Below, in pieces: positions 21,808 to 33,639 of a DNA stretch of 64,000 nucleotides; the stretch's first letter is position 1, and every line of letters begins with the position of its first letter. Both the position numbers and the translations under genes were made by a program. The stretch comes from Pseudovirgaria hyperparasitica (Eukaryota > Ascomycota > Dothideomycetes > Acrospermales > Acrospermaceae): contig NW_022985570.1 in assembly GCF_010093815.1 (NCBI RefSeq), positions 318,815-382,814 on the forward strand, in the 5' to 3' direction. The notes beneath the pieces were generated by a model that ran no database searches, was not told the DNA's origin, and was given only the letters and a program-made list of their open reading frames with translations.

Positions 21808-24157
21808 ATGCCCCAGTCAAAAGCGACAAAGAAATTCGAGAAGAATCGCCTTGGTGATGTTCTCAAACGCCGAAAAGAATTCAAGAAAATCAAACAACGT
21901 GAACAGAAGAATGCCAAAAGGAAGGAGAGAGCTCGAGAGGACGGAGAAACAGATGGCAACGACGCCGAGAAGAAGCGCAGCAAACCTAATGACGATGCGC
22001 TTAACTCTATGAGTGTGGACGACTTCTTCGCTGGAGGTTTCGAAATACCACAAGACCCGAAGAATCGCAAACGAAAACGTACAATGCCACCGGAGGATGA
22101 GTCAGTGTCTACCAAGAACCATGAAGATACCGAGAGAGTGGAAGTTCCAGTCGACACCGAGTCAGATTCGGACGACGGCTTGACTCACCAAGAGCAGCTT
22201 TCAATGCTTGCCAAGAATCAACCAGAGTTTTTCAAGAATTTGCAAGACGAGGCGCCCAAGTTGCTTGACTTTGATGAGGACGCGGAAATGGATGGTCTTG
22301 TCTTCAGCGACAGTGAAGCAGACGATAGTGGCAACCAGACGAAGAAGAAATCGGCATTAAAGAAGGCCGAGGAAGACTCAAGCGAGGACGAAGATAAGGA
22401 GATGGCAAAAGAGGTCAAAATACCTCAGGTGAAACAGTGGACCAAGTCTATGTTAGAGTCAAATTCGTTGCGAACTGCAAGAGAGGTCGTTACTGCGTTT
22501 AGGGCTGCTACACGTATAGACGATGAAGATTCTGGAAAATTCAAATACACCATATCGGATTCTGAAGGTCAGTCGCTTGATAATGTCTACATCAAGCGCT
22601 CCGCTCATAACTTACAGCATACCATGCGCTTATCATGACGGCTCTTAAAAATATACCAACGCTACTTCAACATCAAGTACCATACAAGGAGAGGTCCGAT
22701 GGTAGAATGTGAGATCTACATCCCGGGACGGCGGTTTAAGGACTAATGGAGACAGTCAATTATCAACGGAGTCGAAGAAGTTCAAGACAGTCTCGCCTAT
22801 CATAAAGACTTTTGTCAACTCGATTCAACAGCTTCTGGAAGACTTATCTGATGATGCTACCCTCAGAGTCACCCTCACAGCTGTGCAAAATGTCGCGCCG
22901 TATACCCTGACACACAAGAAGCTAGTCAAGGATCTCGTAAAATCTATTGTCGAAATTTGGTCTGATGCTTCTAACAGCGAGGCTGCGCGCATTGCAGCGT
23001 TCCTAGTCCTACGAAAGTACACTGTAATCGGCGATACAGGCATTCGGGAGTCTGTCCTTCGCGCAACCTACCAGGGTCTCGTCAAAGGCAGTCGTAACAC
23101 CACGATACACACCATACAGGGTGTCAACCTGATGAAGAATTCTGCCGCTGAGCTCTGGGGAATAGACGCCGGGGTGGGCTACACTACAGGTTTTACCTTC
23201 ATTCGACAGCTTGCGATACACCTTCGCTCTAGTATCACCAAAAAGGAGAACGAGTCGTACAAGAAAGTCTATAACTGGCAATACGTTCACTCTTTGGACT
23301 TCTGGTCACGTGTCATATCCCTATTCTGCGACAACCTGCGCGAGGCTATGTCTGGGAAAGAGTCTCCCCTACGGCCCCTGATATATCCTGTCGTGCAAGT
23401 CACGCTTGGTGCCCTTAGATTGATCCCAACATCGCAATATTTCCCCCTTCGCTTTCAACTCATACGATCCTTGTTGCGTATCACTCGCACAACGGGAACA
23501 TACATCCCCCTCGCTGCTTCATTATACGAGGTCCTGAACAGCGCAGAGATGCGAAAGGCTCCGAAGCCTAGTACGCTCAAAGCACTGGATTTCAGCATAA
23601 ATATACGTACCCCGGCGTCGTATCTGAGGACCCGCATTTACCAGGAGGGTGTCGGCGAGCAAGTAGTGGAACTCTTCTCCGAATTTCTCGTGCAATGGGC
23701 GAGGTCCATCGCCTTTCCGGAATTAGCCTTGCCAGTTATAGTCATGTTGAAGCGCTGGCTGAAAGAGACGGGCTCTAAAGCTAGTGGTAATAAGAACGGT
23801 AAGGTCAATGGGGGAATTTCGTTACTTGTACAAAAGCTTGAAGCAAACTCAAAATGGATTGAGGAGAAGCGAGCAAAGGTCGAATTTGCGCCTGAAAATC
23901 GTGCTGGAGTTGACGGATTCTTGAAAGAGTGCGAGTTCGATAAGAGTCCCTTGGGCGCTTACGTTGTGACACAGAGGAAACAAAGGGAAGAGAAGCAAAA
24001 GATAATCGAGCAAGCACGAAGAGATGCAGAAAACGATAGGAAGGCGAAGACGAATATGGAGGATCAAGAAGAAGCTGACGGTGTCGAGATCAATGGTGAC
24101 GACGACAGTGATGAAGAGGTGGCTGAGCAGGGAAAGAATAGTGATGAGGATGATTGA
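21808..24157 (+). CDS. NOC2: NOC2, nucleolar complex protein 2
   Basis: Three exons: 21808-22567, 22618-22708, 22756-24157, giving 750 residues. Introns are 50 nt (GTCAGT, branch CTTAC) and 47 nt (GTGAGA, branch ACTAAT). The N-terminus is basic and Lys/Glu-rich with a nuclear targeting look (RRKEFKKIKQREQKNAKRK) and contains MSVDDFFAGGF, typical of NOC2. After the acidic linker come the splice-restored YHALIMTALKNIP and the helical-repeat NOC2 domain, with NSAAELWGIDAG, YNWQYVHSLDFWSRVISL and PASYLRTRIYQEGVGEQV. The C-terminus is acidic. NOC2 pairs with NOC1 and NOC3 to mature and export 60S pre-ribosomes in the nucleolus. The ATG at 21808 was chosen because family proteins begin MPQSKATKKFEK-like. 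An in-frame ATG at 21700 would add 36 residues. Confidence 0.95.
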
Positions 24158-24520
24158 AACTGAGACACTAGGACGAAAGTGTGGACGGTCCTTCCATGCC
24201 CTATTCGATTACACAGATGGCACAGGCCAGATTCTGTGGAAGTTGAAGCTACAAATAGAACAATACTTTCTCTAGCCCTCAGGCCGTTACTTGTAGACGC
24301 AAAAGACCAGTACTTTGAGCCGACCATTGCCGGTGCCGTAAGCGGAAGTGGCGCCCCGCACAAGTGCTGTTCACTGCAGAAGATCGGATATGTCTATTGT
24401 TCAGGATGCATCACACGTCTCGGCGTGATTGCCCAAGTTCCAGGCCTTGTATCTCCTGTTATACACTGGGTTTACGACCTTTAAATCAGAATCCAGCAGA
24501 TAATCTCAAAGCAGCCGGAA
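24158..24520. other. Intergenic region
   Basis: About 360 bp between NOC2 and the acyl-CoA synthetase on the same strand. It presumably contains the NOC2 3' end and the next promoter. No gene is seen. Confidence 0.5.
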
Positions 24521-26446
24521 ATGGATGATCGCACCGGAATGGTTCCCCAACATTCGGGAAGAAACATACTACCTTGCTCGGTATCATTCCGTGGCCCCTT
24601 AATACAAGAAGATGCTGAACTAATAATCTAGTTCAGCCATTCTTCACGCGATTGCTACGAATAGCAACCTATGGCACTAATCAAACAGCTATACGTGATC
24701 TACGGACAGGGGCGGTGAAGTCATACCTGGATCTACTCAGCGATGCCCTCAGTCTACGAGAAAGGCTCCTTAATCAGCTTTCTCCGCACGTATTGAGGGC
24801 ACTCGATGCAGGTGACGAGGTATACATTTGCATATTCGTGCCCGGGTGTTACGAATACGCCGTGGCTGTGCTCGCCGTCATTGCCCTGGGCGCCGCTGCC
24901 GTACCCCTAGCTGCTGTGCTCCCCGTCGAAGAAGCCATCTACTTTGTACATAAGAGCAAGAGTCCACTCGTTATCGTCTCGAATGCTACGCGCCAAAGGG
25001 GAAACGAAGTAAGCCAACTACTCAATCAGAGACACGCGGACACAGCACAGGGAAAGAATTTCAAGTCTGTCCCTGTTGAGCCATGTGTTGGCACAAACCC
25101 GTTACAAGTCGAGGACATATACATCAGCTCCAACCGTTATCTGGATGATAACGCAGCTGGTTTCGTCATCTTCACATCTGGTACCACAGGCCCTCCCAAG
25201 GGCGCCGTCATGCGTCGCGCCTACCTGCACGACACCGCCCTCGGCGTCGTAAAGCACTTCACCATGAATGCAGCCTCCGTCCTCCTCCACGTCCTTCCCG
25301 TACACCACGCCACCGGTGTCGGCCTCATATTCTTCCCGGCGCTCATGGCCGGCGCCACGCTTGAGTTCCGCAGTGGCTCCTTCGACGAAACCTGGCTCTG
25401 GACGCGAATTCGCGACGCGGCCGTAAGCAGAGACCAAGCAATGCGCCTGACGCATTTCTCCGCCGTACCCACCATATACATGCGCATGATGCGTTTTTTT
25501 CAGAATACCCTTAGCAAGCAGGCGAATAGCGCTGAATACGTCCAGGGCGCTCGGCAGCTCACAGCATTGATGTGCGGCACGTCTGCATTGCCGTGGCCTG
25601 TGGATGACTTCTGGACGCGGCTGCTGGGCCAGAAGATCATTCAGCGGTACGGAGCTACGGAGATCGGAGCGGTGATTAAGGTGCGCATGGGCGTCGGGGC
25701 GGTGCCGCATGGCTCGGTGGGAGAGCGCGTAATGGGCGTGGATATCAAGCTTTCGGAGGGCGACGAGGGAGAAATGTTGATCAAAAGCCCGGTGTGTGAA
25801 ATCTACTCTACTCCTAAGAACGCCGCATGTGTGTTAATGTGACCCTCCCAACGCAGTATATGTTTTCCAAGTACTTGTTTGACGCAGAAGCAACGCGGAA
25901 CGCGCACGAAAATGACGGCTACTACAAGACTGGCGATAGTAAGTTGCGTCATCTGACATACGCATGACAACTAACCTTGTTTTCACAGTTGCTCGCCGCG
26001 AGGGAAGATTCTACTTCATCCTCGGCCGCGCGTCCCAGGACATCATAAAGTCTGGCGGCTACAAGATCTCGGCGTTGGACATTGAGCGCGAGATTCTCGC
26101 CTTGCCATTCGTTTCCGAAGTCACCGTCGTGGGCGTCGCAGATGCAGAGTATGGTCAACGAGTGGCTGCGGCTATAACGCTGCGGCAGGAGGGCATGGTG
26201 CAGAATTTTCGGGAGACCCATGGTGAGGGCCCGCACTTATTGTCGATATATGCATTACGAGAGGATCTCAAGACAAGACTGGCAGGGTACAAGTTGCCTA
26301 CGTTGTTACGAGTTGTCGAGGGCGAACTGCCGAAGTCTGCGACCGGGAAGGTTGGCAAGAAGACGCTGGGGCCGCAATATTTTCCAGAAAACTATGAGAG
26401 GCATGAGGAGATACAAGTATGGAGACACGTAAAGACGAAATTGTGA
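24521..26446 (+). CDS. ACSF3-like acyl-CoA synthetase (malonyl/methylmalonyl-CoA synthetase family)
   Basis: Four-exon model: 24521-24580, 24637-25791, 25857-25938, 25989-26446, giving 584 residues. Introns are 56, 65 and 50 nt. Adenylate-forming motifs in order: FTSGTTGPPKG (199-209), YGATE (358-362), GYYKTGD (426-432), GRASQDIIKSGGYK (445-458), and the C-terminal PKSATGKVGKK lysine. The KSPYMFSKY block and SGGYKISALDIERE resemble the ACSF3 branch, which in animals activates malonate and methylmalonate in mitochondria. The fungal substrate is inferred. The first exon is the weakest part. It starts at ATG 24521 and ends at a GTATCA donor, and it was chosen because the frame is open upstream of 24652 without an ATG and meets a clean branch site and TTCAG acceptor. 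Alternative first exons are possible. Confidence 0.82.
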
Positions 26447-27394
26447 CTAGTCTCTTATGGACTATTGGCTGTGCTGAAAATGTACTGAAACTTCCGCCGC
26501 CGCTTTAAGTGTCTTCCAGCGACCCGATTTTGTCGCCGTTGCCCTTTTCCATGCTTCTACAGATCGCCATGTCACAGTCTGATCTTGCGAGATATTTCAC
26601 TTCGTGCATACGGCGTCCGATCTCATCGCATCTAGCAATAGCTCGAGTTTTCTCGTGAACTGTACCTTCAGCATTTTCAAACCAAGTTACGACGTGAAGC
26701 AAACCCTACCTAGAAAATTATCTAGCTATTAAAGTAAGATCGCGCTACGAAACCAGTTTATGGCATCACCTTTGTAGCCCAAACCAAATCCTGACTTCTG
26801 ATATGATACGAAATGAGTAACAATGTATGTGTACGTAGTAAGACAGTCATGGTTGGCTGAACTTTACGTCAAGAAATTTGCACATCTTTTTTGACTGAGG
26901 ATGCCAAGGATATACAGCGATGAATGAGTACAGAGGGTCATTGGGTTGAAGCGAAGGTTCGGTGAGAGGTGTCTCTTTGTCCCTTGAATTCCAATGAGTA
27001 GCCATGTATCAGCCTGCCGTGCTTCTGGCATCCCAAGACGCGGATCAGATTATCTGACTATCCCGAGATAGAAACATTGAGGCCTTGTTTTGGACATAGC
27101 AGCCAGGTAGAGCTGTTCACGAAGCAGACGAGGCGCAGACATGAATTTGTCCAAGAGTATCGTTAGGCTTCCAAGGCTGCTTGGGACAAGCCGGCGAAAT
27201 GAGCTCTTCGACAGAGCGCTCACTGATTGGCCCTGCAGCAAGATCTCACTGTAGTGAGTGTGAGAGTCCTGGAGATCGTATATTCGTCAGGTTGACCCCA
27301 AACTTTGCCGATATATTGCTTGTCGTTTGTGGCAACTGACGAAACATCAAGCACCGCCACCGAACATGACACCTTCTGCAAAGATCGTGACCAA
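26447..27394. other. Intergenic region with weak coding hints
   Basis: About 950 bp between two convergent genes. A 65-codon minus-strand frame at 26505-26702 has a plausible charged composition (EIGRRMHEVKYLARSD) and could be the last exon of a small gene, but I found no upstream exon or recognisable domain. Otherwise nothing is seen. Confidence 0.35.
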
Positions 27395-29315
27395 TCAGTC
27401 CAATATCATGAAGGAGCTGCCGTTATTTCTGTCGATTTCCTTCACCGAACGAGACGATCGAGGTGATTTTAGTGCCCATATCTTCAATGCCCAAGAACTT
27501 CTTGGCGTGATTTTTGATTGCTTATGGCTATTACCACTTTTTCCATCTTCGGGAGCCTTCTTTGGTAATGGGGGAAGAGGTTTTTGTTTGGCTAAGCGAT
27601 AGCGGCCACCAGATTTCCGAGGCGCTGCGCCAGTTTTCGAACGCGGTGACCGTCTACTGCTCTGTGGTGATAGGAGAGTATCCGGGATCGTTGAGAGATA
27701 TGAGTTTGACGGAGGATTTGTCTCTGGGTGACTGATTGTAATGCTGGGTACGTTCGAGCGTCTGCCCTTTGTCTTGCCCCTTTTGAATCCATTGAGACCG
27801 ACAGAGTACGTTGAAGAGTCTTTAAATTCATCAAAGATACCTCCTGATAGGACCCGAGAAGTCTGCTTGACAATCTTCTGTTCAGCATCCTCGGTCGAAA
27901 AAGTACACCGTCTTCTTTGTTTTGCTACACCGTCTTCTTTGTTTTGCTACAGCGTCTTCGATGCTTGGTGTTCTAACTGCTTGAGTTGAAAGTAACGGCT
28001 CGTGTTTCCATCCATCGAGTTTAAACTTCTGGAGGTCGTGCATGGAATACCAAATAGACAACACCCAGAACATATGAGAACCTCGCCGATGTGAAAATCT
28101 GTCGTCAAAATTCGTAAACTCACGTTGAATGAGATTAAGAATGTGTAAAATATGAGAGTGAGCGATCGTCAAGTCATCTCTGCTTCCAGGCTTAGCTGAA
28201 CTCGTGCCCGGCATGGAGACTTCCAATGACCCAAGTCCGAGATCGAGTCGGAATCTCGAGCTGAGCGGCTCACCGACTGCATACCAGAATGTAGAAACAT
28301 CGAGCCGGGCGTCGGTGTCTACCGTGCCATCCATATTTGCCATCCACATACAATACATGTAACTTCTGCTCATTTCAGCTTGTAGACGTCTAACATCAGT
28401 CGCTGGAGGTTTCTTCGTAGTCATAGCTGCGGTAATGAAAATCGTCCATGCCAGGTTCAGAACTGTGTAAGCAGACATAGGCTTGGACTTTGTTTTAATT
28501 TCAGCTCGTTCTTCCAGCAGCTCAATAACTCGTGCGTGATGGTGCCAAAAGTAGTTTGATCTTCTTAGGGTCTTATGGTTCAATCTTCGCTTGTCCAAAG
28601 GTGAGTTCTTAGCATCGTTACGAATGCTAACGAGAACAGGCTGTAGTGGGTGGTTCGACAGACGCGGCTCTGAAGATTGTGGAGGAGGTAAAATAGCTTT
28701 GTCGGTGAGATGTTCTTCGTTGTCTTCAGTCATTGAAGTTGTACTCGGCGGCATGCACTTATTGATATTCAGATCCGTAAAACTAACATGCCTAGAAACT
28801 TTCGTTGTTTCCTCCCGATGTTCATGACATGTAGGTCCAGACTCAGTGCCAGAGTCAGCACACAGCAAAAAGGGAACACTATAAACGGACGTCGGTGAAG
28901 ACGGAGACGCCCTGGCGTCAATCCTGCCATGCTCATCAGCTCCAGGCTGTGCTTCTGCGGCTTGAAACATTGACTGTGTATCAGAGTTTGATGTTGGGCT
29001 AAGTGCGGTCGTTACAGTCGGCATCTTGGGATCACTTAATCTTAGGGGTGCCGGAGCACCGTTCTGTTGCGATAGAGCGAAGTTGACCGGTGCAGTATCG
29101 TTCTCAGCGATAGGTAGTCTCTTATTTATCTCCTGCTGCAGCAAGTTGAGAAGACCTGTTGCTTCATTTGGAGGCATAGTGGGCCAATCTTGAATGAAGG
29201 GTTCGTGGGTCTGAATACCGTATCCGATTCGCTTGGTATCCTTGATCCAGGTGTTGAGATTGTCAAATGTCTGCCTTGATCCGTGATAAAACGTTCGTGG
29301 GCTGGAATGGAGCAT
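27395..29315 (-). pseudogene. Fungal protein of unknown function, frameshifted by a 22-bp tandem duplication
   Basis: The minus-strand frame from ATG 29315 runs 477 codons to a stop at 27882. Just before that stop it crosses two identical adjacent 22-bp units (27905-27926 and 27927-27948). If only one unit is counted, the reading frame continues without a stop for about 170 further codons to TGA at 27395-27397. The whole span minus 22 is 1899 nt, exactly 633 codons. The continued part is basic and Pro/Ser-rich (KPLPPLPKKAPEDGK). The upstream part has a Ser/Pro-rich, probably disordered region, then a predicted helical block with RRSNYFWHHHARVIELLEER and RGSHMFWVLSIWYSMHDLQK. I recognise no domain. 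It may be a disabled gene, a strain-specific truncated allele, or an assembly error. The N-terminus is also uncertain, since a second frame starts at 29392. Confidence 0.6.
27905..27948 (+). repeat. 22-bp perfect tandem duplication (2 copies)
   Basis: Two identical adjacent 22-bp units, with the first two bases of the unit repeated again after the second copy. 22 is not a multiple of 3, so the duplication shifts the minus-strand reading frame of the surrounding gene by one base. Confidence 0.95.
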
Positions 29316-29817
29316 CGGGCTTCGTCACAAGGTGTAGAAGGCAGATTGTGTTTCTCGAGCGGAAACTCGAATAGATAAGGCGCATAGTCCATTAAGAGCG
29401 GTCTAAGAGCTTTGAAAACGAGTAAAGGCCTGCGGGCGGGTGGCGATTGTGTCTAATAATCTTTGAGCACAATGTACAATGCTGACTATGCATATGCATC
29501 TCACACAAGGAGCATTTCACTATGACACTGTTTATAAGAAAGATAATCGCAGTTGCGGTGTTGTGATCTTGTCCAGTCTGAAGTGTGTGGAACGACATCT
29601 CGACGCTTTCAGACTTGTGTCACTCAAGTTGATTTGAGAACAAGGCCTTGCTGTCCTTCTGGCAACGTTCAGAGTGAAGACACGACGACAGGGACAAGTT
29701 CATCAATGGTGACTGGTGAAGTATTCGAAGCGATATTGACATAGGACAGTGTTAATTACGCTAGCATCGCAGCGGTGTATTGATTGGCTCTGGTCATGTC
29801 GAATCGAAAGTACATTG
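29316..29817. other. Intergenic region
   Basis: About 500 bp holding the upstream region of the frameshifted gene and the 3' end of the arrestin gene. A minus-strand frame from 29392 to 29126 overlaps the start of the frameshifted gene in another frame. No independent gene is supported. Confidence 0.45.
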
Positions 29818-31491
29818 TTAACTTTTCCTATCGCCTTCGAAGCGAGGCTCTCCTTCTGGAAAAGGAGGAGGAGCATATGCTCTCCTGGGGCCATCGATGG
29901 GCGGAAGGTTTTGACCAACCGCGTCTTCGTAACTCGGAGGAGCGTCCTCGTACTCCGCGCTAGGCTGCTGGTACACTTGACCCTGAGGTGGTGGTGGACC
30001 AGATGGACTTACTGGTGTATTAAGATGAGAAGGCCCAGGAGCAGATGGCCCAGGAGTTACGACCAGAGGGGGCTTTAATCCAGTTCCGGGCACTGTATCC
30101 GCTTCCATGGCCTTTAAGAGTTCCCCAGGTGGCTTAATACCAGATAAGACTCTCACGGGCAGTCGCAATGGAAGGACAACTAGTTGGTCTTTACCATGCT
30201 GATAAGTTCCGTAACCAAGACCAACTCGAACTTCAAGCTCGTAATGCCTCGAGATACTACAAGTTTCGAACGAGGGGGCCACTGTGTTTGGTAAAGGGTT
30301 GCCCATCCAGTACTCTGGATTGATGGCAGTTTCCGTATCGACAGCATCGCTGGGTGACCCGATCGGTATCGCCATATTGCTAAGGCTGACGACAATCCAG
30401 CTATTCGATTCGGTGCGCGAGAACTCGTGTGCTCGTACCTTTGTGTAACCTATCAGCTCAATCTGGAGCATTTGCAGATATACATTTGCGGTCCGTTCGC
30501 TGAGCTGCTTCAGCAATATACGGAGTGGCAACTCATCATTGCAGGTGAGTGTTGCAGGATTCGGGAGGCGCACGTCTACTGCGAAGCGTGGCGGCGGACC
30601 AAGAGAGCCGACAGGAGGACTTCCGGGCCCCGATGAAGACGACTTAGACAGTGCTCCGAATATGCTCTTCTTTCTTTCCGGGCCTGTCTCTGGAAGGAAC
30701 TGATGCTGCCTCCTTGCATATGCCTCGCCATCTCTGCAACCGGGTGGTGGCTCTATTGGTAGAAAGTTGAAATGGGCCCACTGCAGGAGAGGTCAATGTG
30801 AGATTTGTTATCTAAGACAGCCCGTAACATACTGCTCTCAAATTTTCTTTGTAGAATTGTGGTCTCGCGACAGTCACTTTCACGAAATATCTGATCTCCG
30901 CTTCGCCGGGGAAGCCATTCAAGGTAGGAGGTAGCGTCTGTTTGGTGTGTTGTGTGGGAGGTTTTGCGATCTCCATCTGCAGTCCACCGAAGGTCACCGC
31001 AGGTTGATAGCCAGTTTGCTGCCAACATTGGTTATTGAGAGGTATCTGGAGGCAAATCAGCACTGTGGTACTCCGACGTACTCGATGTAGACTTCGACCT
31101 ACCTTGAACTCGAAAGGCCAGTCATATTGGCCAGCATTGAGCGTAAAGGAATTCTTCGTTACCTGGCCGTGCATGTGCTGCGGTGGCCATACCGTCAGAG
31201 TCTTGTATAGTAACTGTCGAATCTATTAATACCGCAGACAGTGCATGGTACGTGCAAGAAACAGGGAGCGATCGCATGACTGACTTTGTGAACTTCCAGG
31301 ACTACTCTCTGACGCTCCGACCTGCCAGGCAGGTTCGGTGCCGTTAGGCGCGTCTTACACTCGCTCTCGAGCTTCACAACGACCTGGCTCACACTTGTAC
31401 TAGTGGGTACTTTCAATATGACCTTGCCCTTTACTACATCCAGGTTCGTATACAGCGGATTCTGCTTTTCGAGGTAGACGGACACGATCAT
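29818..31491 (-). CDS. Arrestin-like (alpha-arrestin) trafficking adaptor with PPxY motif
   Basis: Four exons on the minus strand: 31491-31285, 31213-31103, 31045-30833, 30780-29818, giving 497 residues. Introns are 71, 57 and 52 nt, all phase 0. The arrestin N-fold starts at once (VYLEKQNPLYTNLDVVKGKV, with KLLYKTLTVWPP after splicing). The C-fold follows around residues 215-370 with LPLRILLKQL and YELEVRVGLGYG. The C-terminal tail is proline-rich and carries a PPSY motif at about 458-461, the PPxY type bound by WW domains of Rsp5-family ubiquitin ligases. By family it should recruit Rsp5 to plasma-membrane transporters or receptors for endocytosis. Cargo is unknown. All four exons join without a stop, so it looks intact. 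Confidence 0.88.
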
Positions 31492-31958
31492 TTTCAGGTT
31501 GGATTACGCGACAAGGAACCGATGACGACAGGTGGGGCAGATCGCATGGTATGAATGAGATGACCAAGGGATGATATACTCGGTGGAGCGCGATTCAGGA
31601 GTTCCTATGACTTGTAGGAACTGATATAAATGAAGGCTGATTGTGGTTGTGAATGCGGTAATCTTTCACACAGCCCGAGGCCGCGTCAACTGTGGTGAGA
31701 AAACATGGCTGGCCCGATGGTTTTTGCGGTGCGGTCCGGCAGCAAAACGGTTGCCTCAGCCCCTCCTGGAGCGTCTCAGCTGGCCTAGTATTGCAGGACT
31801 CCGCCCATGGACCAACAAACAGAAAAGTGTGCGTAGCATCGGTGTATAGTCTCCTATCTGATGTAGCAGAGATTCTTACAAGTCCTTATCTTCGGTATAT
31901 GCAAATAATTCTGTTGCACTATTGAATATTTATCGGCCATATCTACATCAGGTCGCAT
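31492..31958. other. Intergenic region
   Basis: About 470 bp between the arrestin start and the lipase stop, both genes on the minus strand. It must contain the arrestin promoter. No gene is seen. Confidence 0.5.
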
Positions 31959-33466
31959 CTACAGTCCCTCCTTTGCTAACATATCTATAACGAGTGTTAA
32001 CACTGAGAATCTTATCGCTTGTTAACTGGAGATCGGTGTACCTGTGATAGCAAGATAGAAAGCAATAGCGTTGAAACTGTGGCTATGTCAGTCATCTTGT
32101 GGAAGTTCTGGCGTTTCACGTCCCGTTTGCGTTAAGCTTACTTTCGTTTACTGCCAGTCAGTTCCCAGAAAAACCATTTCAGGCGGTTGGTCCAGTTGAT
32201 TAGATCTAAGTGGCTCACTCCTACTAGAGTGCCCCTATACTCACCCCACTGACTACTGGGAACGCTGGTGTTATGCTTAGTTTCAAGTTCAAGCATGGTT
32301 GATCATGAAGAATACCTCACAAGACCATCATTTGGAGCATTTTCCGCTTCCTTTATGATGTTGAATGATGGGCGGAAGACAGACCAGAAGGTCGGTTCCA
32401 AGGACGCACCATAAGAAAAATACCTGGCAAGGGTGAGTGCTATTGAGCCGCGTACATAATGTCGAAGACTTAGAACAAACCGGATGCCCTCGACATCTGG
32501 TGTTTTGGGATTGAAGTCATTACGCATATACTCCATTGTAAGTTGAGAGAAGGCGCCTGTCTCGAGACCAAAGCTCTCGAGGATGTTATAGAGCTTCGGA
32601 ATGTTTATGGCTACCTGTCACTTAGTTACCATGTCTGATGCTCAGGAGAAGGTCTTACGGCCAATCTGCTTGAACATATAGTCTGCAAAAGCAGATCCCC
32701 GATGGGGCGTAGCTATCGTGGTCAAAGAACGTACGTCCACATATAAGGCTTCAGGCGGCTGATCATATATCTTGCATCGAGTCCACTATACGAGCGTTCA
32801 GTCAAGGTCCAAGTGAAAAGGTCGAGTAGTTGTCAATACCCCTGTCGACTGGTTAGCGAAGTCGTTCAGTCGGTATCCTCAAATTCAATTTACCATGCTA
32901 TGCCTGATTACAGTCAGCCTTGACACTATCTATGGTATATTTATGTCCTACGCTATGATGTTCACGCTTTTGCCCCTCGCAAGCCTGTGTATGCTTTCTC
33001 CAAGCTTTGCTGCTCTTTCTTCAATGGATCCAGCCGCAGGTGCTGTCGCTGACATGACCTCTATACCGTTAACTTTGAAAGCCTCTCTTATACCTCGCCA
33101 GTATTGTACTCCTGGAAGTGATCGACCAGCAAGATGTAATTCATCGAAGCCAAGGAGGCCATGAGCTAGCACGATTGGATACTTCTACAAGTATCGTGAG
33201 TCCATGGTGATTCGTACAAAGTTCCATGAAGAGCTGACTAACTGGTTTTTCTGCAACATGTCAGACTGTGTATTTCATTGATACCGCAAAAACTTACGAT
33301 ACTTCTCTCGAATTTGCGCATACTCGTCTTGGATTACTTTGCCTAAGTCCCCTAGACGTGGGTCGGACGTGCCTGCGGCACTGCTGCTATATTGTGACCT
33401 GAGCAATGAACCCAAGGGCTTCTTTGACAGAGCAATGCGACATGGCGCACGCTGGACGAGTAGCAT
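31959..33466 (-). CDS. TGL2-like mitochondrial triacylglycerol lipase, intron-rich with an apparent frameshift
   Basis: Protein fragments in order on the minus strand: a basic, mitochondrial-type N-terminus (LLVQRAPCRIALSKK), YPIVLAHGLLGFDELHLAG, GKSVNIIA then HSM-G-GLDARYMIS (lipase GxSxG), SLTTIATPHRGSAFADYMF, FSYGASLEPTFWSVFR, NDGLV (probable catalytic Asp), GVSHLDLINW (catalytic His) and a C-terminal MLAKEGL. This is the fungal alpha/beta-hydrolase family of yeast Tgl2. Keeping these blocks in frame needs 11 exons: 33466-33298, 33250-33243, 33184-32952, 32903-32894, 32841-32840, 32785-32659, 32610-32481, 32423-32316, 32264-32142, 32076-32042, 31984-31959. Introns are 47-65 nt. Exon 6 is one base short of frame near 32739-32746, so about 323 residues result only if that base is counted. 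The gene may be decaying or the base may be a sequencing error. Confidence 0.75.
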
Positions 33467-33639
33467 TATTTGATCAATATCCTACTTCCATATCCGTGTT
33501 TGGTATAGGGACGCGTAATAGTCGCAACTGGAAAAAAACTGTGGAGGCGCGCACGGCATTCGGTGACGTCAACCTCCCATCAGCCGCTGGCAGCTTCCGA
33601 CTTCTGAGGCCAAGGTAACCGTCCAGCCACAGACAAAAA

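Noticed and set aside
5809-26446. Idea of a secondary-metabolite cluster (SDR, acyl-CoA ligase, Zn2Cys6 factor)
   Set aside because: The genes are primary-metabolism or housekeeping types separated by unrelated genes, and no polyketide synthase, NRPS or terpene synthase is present.
27592-27888. 98-codon minus-strand frame with its own ATG
   Set aside because: It lies in a different frame from the continued frame of the 27395-29315 gene, whose exact 633-codon fit and coding composition are better.
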